Numbered from the stretch's first letter, positions 34,217 to 44,049 are shown. The stretch is DNA of 64,000 nucleotides from Butyrivibrio sp. AC2005 (GCF_000424145.1 NZ_AUJI01000032.1:17675-81674); one strand, 5' to 3'. Numbers and translations: made by a program. Notes: generated by a model from the sequence alone, not told the origin.

Positions 34217-34497
34217 ATTCAGATTGCTGGGCTGAGATGTTAGCACTTTATATTACTTATGGCCTGGTGGCCTGCTTTGTGTCGGAGACGGAAGATGATG
34301 AATGAGGATGTAGAACACGTATCTACCTTCTTCAAACTGATTGCGGACGAGCGGACGGCCTATGAAGCACTCGGTATCGGGAGCAAGGAATGATATAAGG
34401 AAAAGTGAATCATGCAAAATAAGATGTATCAGGTATCCACACTACAGGATCTGCAGGCTGAAATAAAATCTATTGAATAAAGGTGAGGGATTATTAT
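34217..34497 (+). other. intergenic stretch with a 32-codon remnant
   Basis: MMNEDVEHVSTFFKLIADER (34295-34393) follows GGAGACGGA. No family recognised. Nothing else seen. Confidence 0.3.
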
Positions 34498-36003
34498 ATG
34501 TTGATAAAACCTGCTATTGAACGTTCCGATATGATTTATTGTGCGCTGTGTAAAGATGCGCCATGCAATAGCGCATGTTTGGCTATGGATCCAGCCAGGG
34601 CATTACTTGGAATCTGGTTTGACAATCAGGATGTTGCAGCAATGAAACTTCCTGAGAAAAATGCCTGCGCAGACTGTAGTGCACCATGCGAAAAAGCATG
34701 TGTAAATAGCGGGAGTGTTCCAATTAAAGGCCTTATGACTGCCCTATATGAAAAAGTAAAACCTGAGGTAGAAGTTGCTATACCGGATGATGAGAATAGG
34801 CTTAAGTGTGATATATGCGGAGTACCGATTGAAAATCCATTTCTTTTGTCTTCGTCTGTAGTTGCATCCACCTACGACATGTGTGCAAGAGCTTTTGAAG
34901 CAGGCTGGGCAGGGATATCTTTTAAGACAATCTGCTCATTTGACATTCATGAAGCTTCTCCGAGATATTCTGCAATAAAGGGAGATAACGGAAGCATAAT
35001 TGGCTTTAAGAATATCGAGCAGCTTTCAGATCACAGCGTAGCTGAGAACATGGAGATATTCAGAAAACTGAAAGAGAATTACCCATCAAAGTTCATTCTT
35101 GCATCAATTATGGGACAGGACGAAGCGGAATGGGAGTCACTAGCTAAGATCTGTGAAGAAAACGGAGCAGATGCAATTGAGCTTAATTTCTCATGCCCAA
35201 ACATGCAGGAAGATGGCCTTGGATCAGATATAGGCCAGGTACCTGAACTGGTTGAGAGGTTTACCAGGGCAGCTAAAAGAAGTACGACTATTCCGGTTCT
35301 AGCGAAGCTTACACCTAACGTTGCCACAATGAGTCCTGCTGCAGAGGCAGCACTACGTGGCGGTGCGGATGGGATAGCTGCGATCAATACCATAAAAAGC
35401 ATTGTCGGAGTAAGTCCATATACATTTGCTTCGGTACCTGCAGTAAAGGGAAAGTCTGCAGTTGGTGGTTACAGCGGAAATGCCGTAAAACCCATAGCAC
35501 TCAGATTTATTGCTGAAATTGGCCAGAATCCAACACTTAAAGGAATGCATATAAGCGGAATGGGCGGAATCGAAACCTGGAGGGATGCTCTTGAGTTTAT
35601 CCTTATGGGGGCTGGCTCAATACAGATAACGACTGCTGTAATGCAATATGGATACAGAATAATAGATGAACTGAAGGAAGGACTGAATTATTACCTTGTA
35701 CAAATGGGAATAAAATCTGTAAAAGACGTTATTGGTGCAGGTCTTGACAGCGTAAGTGATACAACTGATGTACTGGAGAGAGACACAGTTCTTTTCCCTG
35801 CATTTAATCTGGAAAAATGTAATGGCTGTGGAAGATGTGTTATCTCCTGTAATGACGGAGGGCATCAGGCAATCAGATTCGATGACCGTAAACCAAAGCT
35901 CGACGGAAGCAAATGCGTGGGATGCCACCTGTGCAAGATTGTGTGTCCGAATGATGCGATTGAAGCAGGAAAAAAGCGTATAAAAAAGATGGATAGACCA
36001 TAA
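34498..36003 (+). CDS. preA: dihydropyrimidine dehydrogenase subunit PreA-like, with extra Fe-S region
   Basis: 501 aa from ATG 34498 (GAGGGA 7 nt upstream). The N-terminal 110 residues carry Cys clusters (YCALCKDAPCNSAC, CADCSAPCEKAC) of the kind found at the N-terminus of full-length dihydropyrimidine dehydrogenases. The FMN-binding barrel follows (GISFKTIC, ELNFSCPNMQ with catalytic Cys, ISGMGGIETW). Two 4Fe-4S clusters end it (CNGCGRCVISC, CVGCHLCKIVC). Reduces uracil or thymine. A PreT partner is not in the window, so either it lies elsewhere or the extra N-terminal clusters replace it. Confidence 0.85.
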   Translation: MLIKPAIERSDMIYCALCKDAPCNSACLAMDPARALLGIWFDNQDVAAMKLPEKNACADCSAPCEKACVNSGSVPIKGLMTALYEKVKPEVEVAIPDDENRLKCDICGVPIENPFLLSSSVVASTYDMCARAFEAGWAGISFKTICSFDIHEASPRYSAIKGDNGSIIGFKNIEQLSDHSVAENMEIFRKLKENYPSKFILASIMGQDEAEWESLAKICEENGADAIELNFSCPNMQEDGLGSDIGQVPELVERFTRAAKRSTTIPVLAKLTPNVATMSPAAEAALRGGADGIAAINTIKSIVGVSPYTFASVPAVKGKSAVGGYSGNAVKPIALRFIAEIGQNPTLKGMHISGMGGIETWRDALEFILMGAGSIQITTAVMQYGYRIIDELKEGLNYYLVQMGIKSVKDVIGAGLDSVSDTTDVLERDTVLFPAFNLEKCNGCGRCVISCNDGGHQAIRFDDRKPKLDGSKCVGCHLCKIVCPNDAIEAGKKRIKKMDRP

Positions 36004-36069
36004 CTTCTAGGAGACCAGCTATGAACAGAGTGCAATGAAATTACGTTATCTTGGAAGCTTTGATGAAAA

Positions 36070-36630
36070 ATGAATGGAGACGTTACTGAAGGAGGAAATC
36101 ACTATGTCAATCTATACCTTAATCGTAATCATTGGAACCTTGAGGATTATGTAAAAGTTATCACGGATATGACACCACCGGATTGTCCCGTTGTTTTGAA
36201 CATTATCTGCAACAATTTGTCTCAAGATGAAAAAGATATCATAGAGGATACCATACTGGACGATTTTGCTTACAATCTCGGATTGGTGGAAAAGGAAGAA
36301 AAAAGACATATGCAGTCTTTTGCACTTATGACCATTGGTCTTATCATCTCAGGTATACTGCTGTGGATTTCGAATGCAATGGCTGAGGTGCCGCGAGAAT
36401 TGCTTTATATTCTTTTCTGGTTTTTGGGAGAAAACTTGTGCGACTATATTTTTCTAAGTGGCTATGATATGCGAAAGGAAAGGAGACTATCCGGGCGGCT
36501 TGCAAGCGTAAAGGTCTTTTTTTCAGAAAACTATGAAGAACCTCATTATACAAAAAATGATGTGGATGTTTTGTTTTCTGAAATTGAGAAAGATATAAAC
36601 GAAACGATCCAGAACAGTGAAGAACATTAG
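36070..36630 (+). CDS. membrane protein of unknown function
   Basis: 186 aa with one long hydrophobic region (about 79-118: ALMTIGLIISGILLWISNAM then LLYILFWFLGENLCDYIFL), giving two segments, and charged ends. No ribosome site precedes ATG 36070, while AAGGAGG at 36090 precedes another ATG (36104) in a different frame that stops after 16 codons, so the true start is uncertain or a frameshift occurred. Family not recognised. Confidence 0.5.
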   Translation: MNGDVTEGGNHYVNLYLNRNHWNLEDYVKVITDMTPPDCPVVLNIICNNLSQDEKDIIEDTILDDFAYNLGLVEKEEKRHMQSFALMTIGLIISGILLWISNAMAEVPRELLYILFWFLGENLCDYIFLSGYDMRKERRLSGRLASVKVFFSENYEEPHYTKNDVDVLFSEIEKDINETIQNSEEH

Positions 36631-36650
36631 TCTTACTAAGGAGGTTACCC

Positions 36651-37154
36651 ATGGTTGAACTAAGCAAAAAAAGAATTGAGGAGATTCTAAACGAAGAGAC
36701 TGCCAAAACCGAAGAACTGCCAACGATTCTACGCGGTGTTTATACAAGATATATGTGCCTGTTTGAGAAATACTTTGCAGACATAGATGCGCTAAATGAT
36801 GAGAAGGTAGCTGAGTTTAGAAAACATCATGAAGAGACTAAAAGCCTGATAAAATACTATTATATGGACATTCCTTTAGATATCTGTGCTGGTCTGAAAG
36901 CATTTGAGAAAGAGTATTGTGATAATCTGCTTGGAACTAAATGGCATGATTATCTTTATAGCTATTACAAGGATTTCAGAAAAAAACGCAATGATAAAAG
37001 GAAAGGCAGTAAGGAAGAGTTTTCAAAACAAACTCTGAGCAATTTTTATGATGTAATGGATTATATTTTCAGAGATTGTTTCGGTACGGAAAGCAAGAGC
37101 GCCGATGAGATAAAAAGTGGTATTTTGGGGCTGTTGTTTGGGGAAGGAGAGTAA
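36651..37154 (+). CDS. conserved hypothetical protein
   Basis: 167 aa, cytosolic, highly charged and helical. MVELSKKRIEEILNEETAKT, then YTRYMCLFEKYFADIDALND and KWHDYLYSYYKDFRKKRNDK. AAGGAGG lies 8 nt before the ATG. Family not recognised; similar helical proteins are common in Lachnospiraceae. Confidence 0.6.
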   Translation: MVELSKKRIEEILNEETAKTEELPTILRGVYTRYMCLFEKYFADIDALNDEKVAEFRKHHEETKSLIKYYYMDIPLDICAGLKAFEKEYCDNLLGTKWHDYLYSYYKDFRKKRNDKRKGSKEEFSKQTLSNFYDVMDYIFRDCFGTESKSADEIKSGILGLLFGEGE

Positions 37155-37175
37155 TCCGGAAAGGAGCATACGGCA

Positions 37176-38810
37176 GTGATTATTAAGAAAAAGCTTGGTG
37201 CTACTCGTATTATATCTTTTACTTTAACTTTAACGCTGCTTTTAAGCTGTATCAGTATTTCAGGGTGTGGACGAAAAAATCCTGAAGCCCTTTCTGAATA
37301 CTGGTCTGCCGATTCTGAAGCGGCAGAGAGCCTTCGGAGCTATGTTTCAAAGTATGTTGTAAGCGGCACAGAGCGAACTACTACAAGAGCCATCATAGCT
37401 AATTCACCCATAAAAGACTATGTTTCTCCGTCTCATGTTATTGGCACCGAGTTTGAAGTCAAGGTAAAGGGAAACGAAGATATACCTTCAAATATGGATT
37501 ACAAGGATGCTGATGGCGAAGTGGCACAGAATAATATAATTCAGTTCCCTGGAACAACTGCGGCTACAGCGGATGATGAGAATAAAAGGACAACCCTTTC
37601 GAGAGAAGGATATACCTTGGAACAGGCAGTAGTACTTAGCAGACACAATATCCGTGCTCCATTGTCAGGCTCAGGATCTGCTCTTGATACAATAACTCCC
37701 CATACGTGGTTTAACTGGTCTGCAGAGGCAAGCCAACTATCTGTACGTGGTGGAACTCTTGAAACTGAGATGGGGCAGTACTTCAGAAAATGGCTTGAAT
37801 CAGAAGGTCTGTTTGCTCCCAATTATCAGCCTGCAGATGGTGCAGTGCGTATATATGCCAATTCCAAGCAAAGAACTATAGCAACATCCAAGTTTTTTTC
37901 AGCAGGGCTCCTGCCTGTTTATAACGCTGATATTGAATATCATATGGACTTTGATACCATGGATCCGACCTTTAATCCGGTATTCACCTATATGTCAGAT
38001 GAGTATGAAAAAGACGCTGATGAGGAGATGCATAAAAGGTTTGATCCTATAATAGAAAGTCTTAGTGATAACTATGAACTTCTCGAGGAAGTGATAGACG
38101 TAAAGGAGTCTGAAGATTACAAAAACGGTAGTTTTACCGGATTTGTTACAGATGACAGCGTGTTTGCATTTGCAGAAGGGAAAGAACCTGGTGCCAGCGG
38201 CTCCCTTAAGAAAGCCTGCCAGATCAGCGATGCTCTTGTTTTACAGTACTACGAAGAACCGGATAAAGAGAAGGCGGCCTTCGGACATGACCTCACTGAT
38301 GAACAGTGGGAGGCAATTTCCGAGATAAAGGATGTATATGTTGATGTTCTTTTCACCTCACCATCGGTAGCTGTGAATGTTGCACATCCGCTTCTTGAAG
38401 AAATAGAAAATGAGCTTAATACAGAAGGCAGACAGTTCTCATTCCTGTGCGGTCACGATTCTAATCTTGCAAGCGTACTATCTGCACTTGATGTTGAAGA
38501 GTACAGCCTTCCCTATACTATAGAGAAAAAGACACCTATCGGATCAAAGCTTGTCATTTGCAGATGGAAGAATGAGAAGGGTGAAGAGCTTATCAGCCTT
38601 GACCTTGTATATCAGACCACTGACCAGCTCAGGGATATGCCTATTCTTGGATTAGACAATCCCCCTGGAATCTATAGTCTTAGATTAAAGGGGCTAAGCG
38701 CTGACGAAAACGGGCTGTATAAAGCAAAGGATGTGAAGAAGAGACTTGATGACGCTATTAAAGCGTATGATGAGTTGCAGGAGAACTATGAACAGCAGGG
38801 TGCTGCATAA
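37176..38810 (+). CDS. histidine acid phosphatase-type lipoprotein
   Basis: 544 aa; GTG start with AAAGGAG 13 nt upstream. Lipobox SISGC puts lipid on Cys31. The enzyme is a clade-2 histidine phosphatase (AppA phytase/acid phosphatase type): LSRHNIRAPL holds catalytic Arg156-His157 with Asn replacing the usual Gly, ANSKQRTIATSKFF the phosphate-binding Arg, and LCGHDSN the proton donor His-Asp. Likely releases phosphate from phytate or sugar phosphates at the cell surface, which would suit a rumen or gut plant-feeder. Confidence 0.8.
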   Translation: MIIKKKLGATRIISFTLTLTLLLSCISISGCGRKNPEALSEYWSADSEAAESLRSYVSKYVVSGTERTTTRAIIANSPIKDYVSPSHVIGTEFEVKVKGNEDIPSNMDYKDADGEVAQNNIIQFPGTTAATADDENKRTTLSREGYTLEQAVVLSRHNIRAPLSGSGSALDTITPHTWFNWSAEASQLSVRGGTLETEMGQYFRKWLESEGLFAPNYQPADGAVRIYANSKQRTIATSKFFSAGLLPVYNADIEYHMDFDTMDPTFNPVFTYMSDEYEKDADEEMHKRFDPIIESLSDNYELLEEVIDVKESEDYKNGSFTGFVTDDSVFAFAEGKEPGASGSLKKACQISDALVLQYYEEPDKEKAAFGHDLTDEQWEAISEIKDVYVDVLFTSPSVAVNVAHPLLEEIENELNTEGRQFSFLCGHDSNLASVLSALDVEEYSLPYTIEKKTPIGSKLVICRWKNEKGEELISLDLVYQTTDQLRDMPILGLDNPPGIYSLRLKGLSADENGLYKAKDVKKRLDDAIKAYDELQENYEQQGAA

Positions 38811-39106
38811 TGTTTATAAATTAAAAAAGTTGATTGATAGGAAGATAAAAAACATGGCGGACATAAGAAGCCGTGCAAATTGTAACTCAATTTTTATGGG
38901 GATAGGAGGCTGCAGTAGGGCAGAACTTCAGACCTTCATACCGGAAGAGGGAAAATTTGAGGCATAAACCAGAAACAATAGTGGTTGGGGAGCATTATCT
39001 GTATAGGATTTTTATACTAGCAGTATGATGCATTTCATTTTCAACCATGCTATTATAGTAATTCATGCCAAGCAGGAACTGAGTAAAGAAAAAATCATTG
39101 AATACA
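38811..39106 (+). other. intergenic stretch with a 37-codon remnant
   Basis: A frame at 38854-38967 (MADIRSRANCNSIFMGIGGC) lies downstream of the phosphatase without a ribosome site. No family recognised. A second frame at 39028 overlaps the lacI terminator and was rejected. Confidence 0.3.
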
Positions 39107-39161
39107 TGAAAAATCTGCCTTATACGATTATGTACTATATCGCGACAGAAGTATAAGGCAG
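39107..39161 (-). terminator. terminator of the lacI-type gene
   Basis: Perfect 11-bp arms CTGCCTTATAC / GTATAAGGCAG; on the minus strand they are followed by ATTTTTC. Confidence 0.75.
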
Positions 39162-39191
39162 AAAGCAATACCAATTATTTTGCATATTTCT

Positions 39192-40244
39192 TTAAGATGT
39201 AGAGTCTCTGTAGATCAGATCAGTCTCAGTATAGACAGTCCTGTAATTTAAGTCAGGTTGCTCTATTCTGGTAATTATCAGGTTAGCAGCAGAATATCCA
39301 ATCACCTGGCTATGAATATGGCTCGTTGAAAGAGAGGGAGTCATAATCTTGGATTCAGGTGAATCATCAAATCCAAAAAGCTTTATATCTTTGGGACAAT
39401 CAATCCCTAGTTTTTTCAAACCATATAGTACATCAATAGCAACAAAGTCGTTAGCACAGATAAAAAGCTCTGGCATTTCATCGAGCTTTGAGAGTGCCAG
39501 AGAGAGATATTCCTTGTATTCATCTCCATGAGAATGCACTTCTGTTAAGCAGAATTTCTCGTCAATTGTAAGTCCGTTGATATACATGGCTTCTCTAAAG
39601 GCCATAAATCTTTCATAAAAAGAACGGCAGTGTGTAACCTGACCTACGTATCCAATCTTAGAAATTCCCCGTTTTTTCATATCATTTATCACGGTGTAGA
39701 TATTGGAAAAATTATCCATGAGAATAAGGTCTGCATTTAACGGCTCCCAATAGCTTGACACGGGTGCGTCTACCATAAGAACCGGTAGATCCATGCTACA
39801 TAGCATTTCACAGTAGGGATGGTTAAACATCTCGATACACACTATAGCTACTGTCCTATCTTTTACAAAAGATATCGGCAGGGATAGATCATCGATGTTT
39901 TTTGAGTCAACTCTGTGCATACTAAGGCTATATCCAAGAAGTGAAATCTCATATTGGAACTTGTCCAGCATGGTTGATGCAAAGTGAGAATTGTTCAAAA
40001 AGTTTCCTGTAAAAAGAGCTATTTCTCCTGATGCTTTATTTTGCTGTGAAAAAGAGGGAGTCTTTATATCTGATACTGAGCTTGCATAGGAAAATTGTTT
40101 GTAGCCCATTTCTAAAGCTTTTTGCAATACTTTGTCTCTGGTTGAATCAGCTAGAACTCCTGTATTATTAATAGCTTTTGAGACTGTATTTCTTGATACG
40201 CCCAAAGCATCTGCAATGTCTTGTAAAGTAACCCTGGATGCCAT
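39192..40244 (-). CDS. LacI-family repressor of the sucrose/fructan operon
   Basis: 350 aa. N-terminal LacI HTH and hinge: VTLQDIADALGVSRNTVSKA, then INNTGVLADSTRDKVLQKAL. Sugar-binding domain with FICANDFVAIDVLYGLKKLG and IKLFGFDDSPESKIM. Transcribed away from the sugar operon; the shared 186-bp gap contains several TGTAAAA half-sites. The likely effector is sucrose, fructose or a phosphate of them. Confidence 0.85.
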   Translation of the reverse strand: MASRVTLQDIADALGVSRNTVSKAINNTGVLADSTRDKVLQKALEMGYKQFSYASSVSDIKTPSFSQQNKASGEIALFTGNFLNNSHFASTMLDKFQYEISLLGYSLSMHRVDSKNIDDLSLPISFVKDRTVAIVCIEMFNHPYCEMLCSMDLPVLMVDAPVSSYWEPLNADLILMDNFSNIYTVINDMKKRGISKIGYVGQVTHCRSFYERFMAFREAMYINGLTIDEKFCLTEVHSHGDEYKEYLSLALSKLDEMPELFICANDFVAIDVLYGLKKLGIDCPKDIKLFGFDDSPESKIMTPSLSTSHIHSQVIGYSAANLIITRIEQPDLNYRTVYTETDLIYRDSTS

Positions 40245-40284
40245 CTGTTATTCTAATCTCCATTTCCATGAATTGTTATCTTCA

Positions 40285-40410
40285 TTATAAAATGTAAAAT
40301 CGAGAGTGTCAAATGTAAAAATGGAATGTTACAAATGTAAAAATATGGTATTGACACTTTGCTCTTCAGGTGTTATATTTTACACATGTAAAAACTACAT
40401 GTGCAAATGT
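40285..40410 (+). promoter_or_regulatory. sucrose-operon promoter and TGTAAAA operators
   Basis: TTGACA (40351-40356), 17 nt, TATATT (40374-40379). TTTTACA-CA-TGTAAAA (40378-40393) overlaps the end of the -10 box. Further TGTAAAA copies occur near 40290, 40313, 40336 and 40408, on both sides of the promoter, as expected for a repressor acting on both divergent genes. Confidence 0.8.
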
Positions 40411-40430
40411 AAAATGTTTGGGAGAAGATT

Positions 40431-41351
40431 ATGAATACAAAGACAAAAAAAGGAGAGCTACATAATACGTTGGTATATATAAGGCAACACTGGCAGCTTT
40501 ATGTACTCTTTTTGGGACCTGCACTTTTTTTGACAATACTGTTTAAATATGTACCGATGGGTGGAATATTGATTGCATTCCAGAAATACAATCCCTACAA
40601 AGGGATATTGGGAAGCGAATGGGTTGGCCTTAAATACTTTGAACAGTTTTTATCATCACCGGACTTTCTTCAATATCTTGCTAATACATTAAAGCTGAGT
40701 ATCTTCGGACTGTTATGGGGATTCCCGGTGCCGATTATTCTGGCCCTGCTGTTAAACAGAGTGGCTAGCAGCAAATTGAAACAAAAGATACAGCTTGTTT
40801 TGTACATGCCAAATTTCATTTCAGTCATAGTTCTTTGTGGTATGGTCAGAATCCTTTTATCAGTTACCGGACCACTGAATATGTTGATGGGAACGAGTAT
40901 CAACTTTTTGACAATTCCTGCGGCGTTCAGACCGATCTACATTGCCAGCGGAATATGGCAGGGAGCAGGATGGGCTTCAATAATGTACACGGCGGCATTA
41001 TCCAATGCAAGCCAGGAGCTTAAGGAAGCTGCACAGATAGATGGTGCCAATATTTTTCAGCAGATTAAGGCTGTAGAGTGGCCTGCTATCAAAGATATGG
41101 TAGTTATCCAATTTATCCTGCAGGCAGGAAATATCATGAGTATTGGATTTGAGAAGGCATATGCGCTTCAGTCCGATATGAACCTTGCTTCGTCTGAGAT
41201 TATAGCAACCTATGTATACAAAAAGGGTCTTCTCAATGGAGATTACAGCTACTCTACTGCAGTAGGACTATTTAATACAGTAATAAATGTAATTTTGCTG
41301 GTCCTTGTAAATAAGATAGTCGAGAAGATGAACGACGGACAGGGATTATAA
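40431..41351 (+). CDS. sugar ABC transporter permease (LplB type)
   Basis: 306 aa, six membrane segments, first permease of a carbohydrate ABC importer. The EAA loop that docks the ATPase is ELKEAAQIDGANIFQQIKAV. LplB-type N-terminus: LYVLFLGPALFLTILFKYVP. GGGAGAAG precedes the ATG. No ATPase gene is in the operon, as is usual for this class, which shares a common MsmK-type ATPase. Confidence 0.9.
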   Translation: MNTKTKKGELHNTLVYIRQHWQLYVLFLGPALFLTILFKYVPMGGILIAFQKYNPYKGILGSEWVGLKYFEQFLSSPDFLQYLANTLKLSIFGLLWGFPVPIILALLLNRVASSKLKQKIQLVLYMPNFISVIVLCGMVRILLSVTGPLNMLMGTSINFLTIPAAFRPIYIASGIWQGAGWASIMYTAALSNASQELKEAAQIDGANIFQQIKAVEWPAIKDMVVIQFILQAGNIMSIGFEKAYALQSDMNLASSEIIATYVYKKGLLNGDYSYSTAVGLFNTVINVILLVLVNKIVEKMNDGQGL

Positions 41352-41363
41352 GGAGGCGTTCAG

Positions 41364-42278
41364 ATGGAAAAAGCTTTAGTTAAGAAAAAAAGCGAGTTTG
41401 CAAAATATGGACTTGGAGATAAATGTTTTCTGATATTTGGATATGCTCTTCTTGCTGCATTTGTCTTTGCGATAATCCTTCCGATGGTATATATCGTTGT
41501 GGCTTCTTTCATGGATCCCATCACTCTTCAGAATAAGGGAATAGTGTTGGATTTTGAAAAGTGGACGCTTACTGCTTATGAAAGGGTTATGACGAACCCG
41601 CAGATTTGGGTAGGATTTAGAAATGCAATTGTTTACTCGGTACTGTTCAGCGTTATATCAGTTTTTATAACACTTTTATGTGCATATCCCATGTCCAGGG
41701 ATGACTTTAAAGGAAAAAAACTGTTTAACACAATCTTCATTATTACTATGTTTTTTGGTGGCGGACTAATCCCTACATATCTTCTTATAAGTAACATTGG
41801 TCTTCTGGACTCTATGTGGGCAGTGATTCTTCCTGGATCTTTCAGTGTGTGGAACATGATCATTGCAAGGACTTACTACAGAGGAATTCCAAGTGAGCTT
41901 AGAGAAGCGGCAGATGTTGACGGTGCGAATGAATTGGTGTTCTTTTTCAGAATTCTTCTTCCGGTATGCGTACCGCTCATTGCAGTGTTAATTCTTTGGC
42001 AGTTTGTAGGTATGTGGAACAGCTATTTCGATGCGATGATTTATCTCAATTCTTCATCAAAACAGCCACTTCAGCTGGTGCTGCGAGCAATCCTTATTCA
42101 GAATGAACCTGATCCGGGAATGATCGCAGATATGCAGAGTACAGCGCAAAGAGCACAGCTTGCTGAGCTTTTGAAATATGCAACAATCATAATTTCAAGC
42201 CTTCCATTATTAGTCATGTATCCATTCTTCCAGAAGTACTTTGATTCGGGTATCATGGTTGGTTCAGTGAAGGGCTAG
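41364..42278 (+). CDS. sugar ABC transporter permease (LplC type)
   Basis: 304 aa, partner permease with six segments. EAA loop SELREAADVDGANELVFFFR. Ends with the typical YPFFQKYFDSGIMVGSVKG. Starts 12 nt after the first permease, with AAGGAGG. Hairpins with AACCCC/GGGGTT and TTCCCT/AGGGAA lie in the 109-nt gap before the binding-protein gene and may stabilise the mRNA. Confidence 0.9.
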   Translation: MEKALVKKKSEFAKYGLGDKCFLIFGYALLAAFVFAIILPMVYIVVASFMDPITLQNKGIVLDFEKWTLTAYERVMTNPQIWVGFRNAIVYSVLFSVISVFITLLCAYPMSRDDFKGKKLFNTIFIITMFFGGGLIPTYLLISNIGLLDSMWAVILPGSFSVWNMIIARTYYRGIPSELREAADVDGANELVFFFRILLPVCVPLIAVLILWQFVGMWNSYFDAMIYLNSSSKQPLQLVLRAILIQNEPDPGMIADMQSTAQRAQLAELLKYATIIISSLPLLVMYPFFQKYFDSGIMVGSVKG

Positions 42279-42387
42279 AGCAGAGGACGTTAAGGTAATA
42301 ATTCCCTAAAGGGAATCAGTTTAGAGCAATAGTTCCTTATGAGGTAAATAACCCCACTGGGGTTCAAAATAAAAAAGGAGAGGACAG

Positions 42388-44049
42388 ATGAAAAAGGAAA
42401 TGAAAAGAATTTTTGCCACAGTTATGACAGCAACAATGGCTGCCGGAATGATGGCAGGATGTGGCAGTGGTAGTGGAGCCGGAAAAAGTGATGCAGCAAA
42501 AGTGACGACTGAAGACCTCAGTTTTCCGCTTGCAGAAAAGGTTACGATCACAGGTATGATCAGTTATCCTTCAGGAACAGAAGAGAATCAGAACAACAAA
42601 ACAATCTTCAAGAGACTTGAGGAAGAGACAAATGTACATGTAGATTGGACTGCAATCTCAAATGACCAGTGGGGAGATAAGATAAGTCTCAACATGGCTA
42701 ATAAGGATGCACTTACTGATTTCGTATTTAATGCAGGATTCTCGAACAGCGATCTTATAAGATACGCAGATCAGGGCGTGATTATTCCTGTTGAGGATTA
42801 TATTGATGCCAACATGCCTAACTTAAAGGCTGTATTTGATAAGTATCCTGAATACCGCGCAATGTGTGAAGATTCAGAGGGACATATCTGGGCCCTTCCC
42901 TGGATCGAGCAGCTTGGTTCTAACAAGACTGCTATCCAGACTGTAGGTAACAACTTTACTTACATCAACCAGAAGTGGCTTGATTTCCTTGGACTTGAGA
43001 CACCTACAACAGTTGATGAGTTCGAACAGGTACTCCTTGCATTCAAGGATCATGCTTCTGAGCTTCAGGCAGAATTTGGAATTGAGGGTGACATTATTCC
43101 TATGTCATGCATCATCAATGACAACGATCCCAGCCTTCTTATCAATGGATTTGGCGAAGGATATGGTGACAATGATATCGGACAGCACATTGCTGTAACT
43201 GATGACAAGAAGGTTATCTTCACTGCTACACAGGATGGCTTCAAGTCAGGTGTAGAATGGCTTCACAAGTTATATGATGAAGGACTTATGGATCCCGAAT
43301 GCTTTACTCAGGACTGGTCTACATATGTTGCTAAGGGAAAATCCCACAGATATGGCGTTTGCTTTACATGGGATGTAGCAAATATCGATAATATCGAGGA
43401 CTATGTACCCCTTGCTGCACTTGAGGCAGATACAAGAAACGTAACACCTATGAACGGTTCATTCACTTCAGGTTTTGACCGCGGAAGATGCGTAGTAACA
43501 GCTAAGTGTGACAATCCTGCATTTGTATGTGCATGGCTTGATCTTATGTATGATCCTTTCCAGTCACCTCAGAACAACTGGGGAACCTATGGCGAAGATG
43601 ACGAGTTCGATATCTTTGAGCTTTCAACTAATGAGAACGGTGACAAGATGCTTAAGCATGCACCTCTTGGAGATGCTTCACCTGTAGAAGTTAGAGAAGC
43701 AGAGGCTGTTGGTGGTCCTCTTGCAATCCTTGATGAGTATTACGGCGTTTATGTAACCTGCCCTGATGATGCACAGTATCGTCTTGACTGGATCAAGGAA
43801 TACTACACAGACGATATGCATGGTGAGTATGTATATCCTAACGTATTCATGTCAGCAGAGGATACAGAAAAACTTACAGGAATCCAGACAGACCTTATCT
43901 CATATGTAAATTCAAGCAAGTCTGATTTCATTATGAATGGTGTGACTGATGAAGGTTGGAATGAGTACCTCGATAAGGTTAACGCTTATGGTCTTGATGA
44001 GTACCTTTCAATCTATCAGAAATATCTTGATGCATTTTATGCTAAATAA
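42388..44049 (+). CDS. sugar-binding lipoprotein of the ABC importer (LplA type)
   Basis: 553 aa, extracellular family-1 binding protein with a lipobox near Cys25 (GMMAGCGSGSG). Binds the imported sugar, probably sucrose or fructo-oligosaccharide given the operon. Codon use is strongly biased to preferred codons (many GAT-ATC, CTT and GCA repeats), which suggests high expression. AAAGGAGAGG precedes the ATG. Confidence 0.85.
   Translation: MKKEMKRIFATVMTATMAAGMMAGCGSGSGAGKSDAAKVTTEDLSFPLAEKVTITGMISYPSGTEENQNNKTIFKRLEEETNVHVDWTAISNDQWGDKISLNMANKDALTDFVFNAGFSNSDLIRYADQGVIIPVEDYIDANMPNLKAVFDKYPEYRAMCEDSEGHIWALPWIEQLGSNKTAIQTVGNNFTYINQKWLDFLGLETPTTVDEFEQVLLAFKDHASELQAEFGIEGDIIPMSCIINDNDPSLLINGFGEGYGDNDIGQHIAVTDDKKVIFTATQDGFKSGVEWLHKLYDEGLMDPECFTQDWSTYVAKGKSHRYGVCFTWDVANIDNIEDYVPLAALEADTRNVTPMNGSFTSGFDRGRCVVTAKCDNPAFVCAWLDLMYDPFQSPQNNWGTYGEDDEFDIFELSTNENGDKMLKHAPLGDASPVEVREAEAVGGPLAILDEYYGVYVTCPDDAQYRLDWIKEYYTDDMHGEYVYPNVFMSAEDTEKLTGIQTDLISYVNSSKSDFIMNGVTDEGWNEYLDKVNAYGLDEYLSIYQKYLDAFYAK

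Noticed and set aside
33677..34246. 189-codon minus-strand frame opposite the VOC gene
   Set aside because: Shadow of the VOC frame; Phe/Tyr/Ile-rich translation typical of antisense AT-rich DNA.
36104..36154. ATG with a strong AAGGAGG site in front of the membrane protein
   Set aside because: Its frame stops after 16 codons, so it is not the start of a long gene unless there is a frameshift; kept only as a note.
7400..38800. Integron-like cassette array, suggested by many small same-strand genes
   Set aside because: No integron integrase and no repeated attC-like sites between genes; only one 138-bp element occurs twice.
39028..39156. 42-codon plus-strand frame after the phosphatase
   Set aside because: It overlaps the terminator of the minus-strand LacI-type gene and has no ribosome site.
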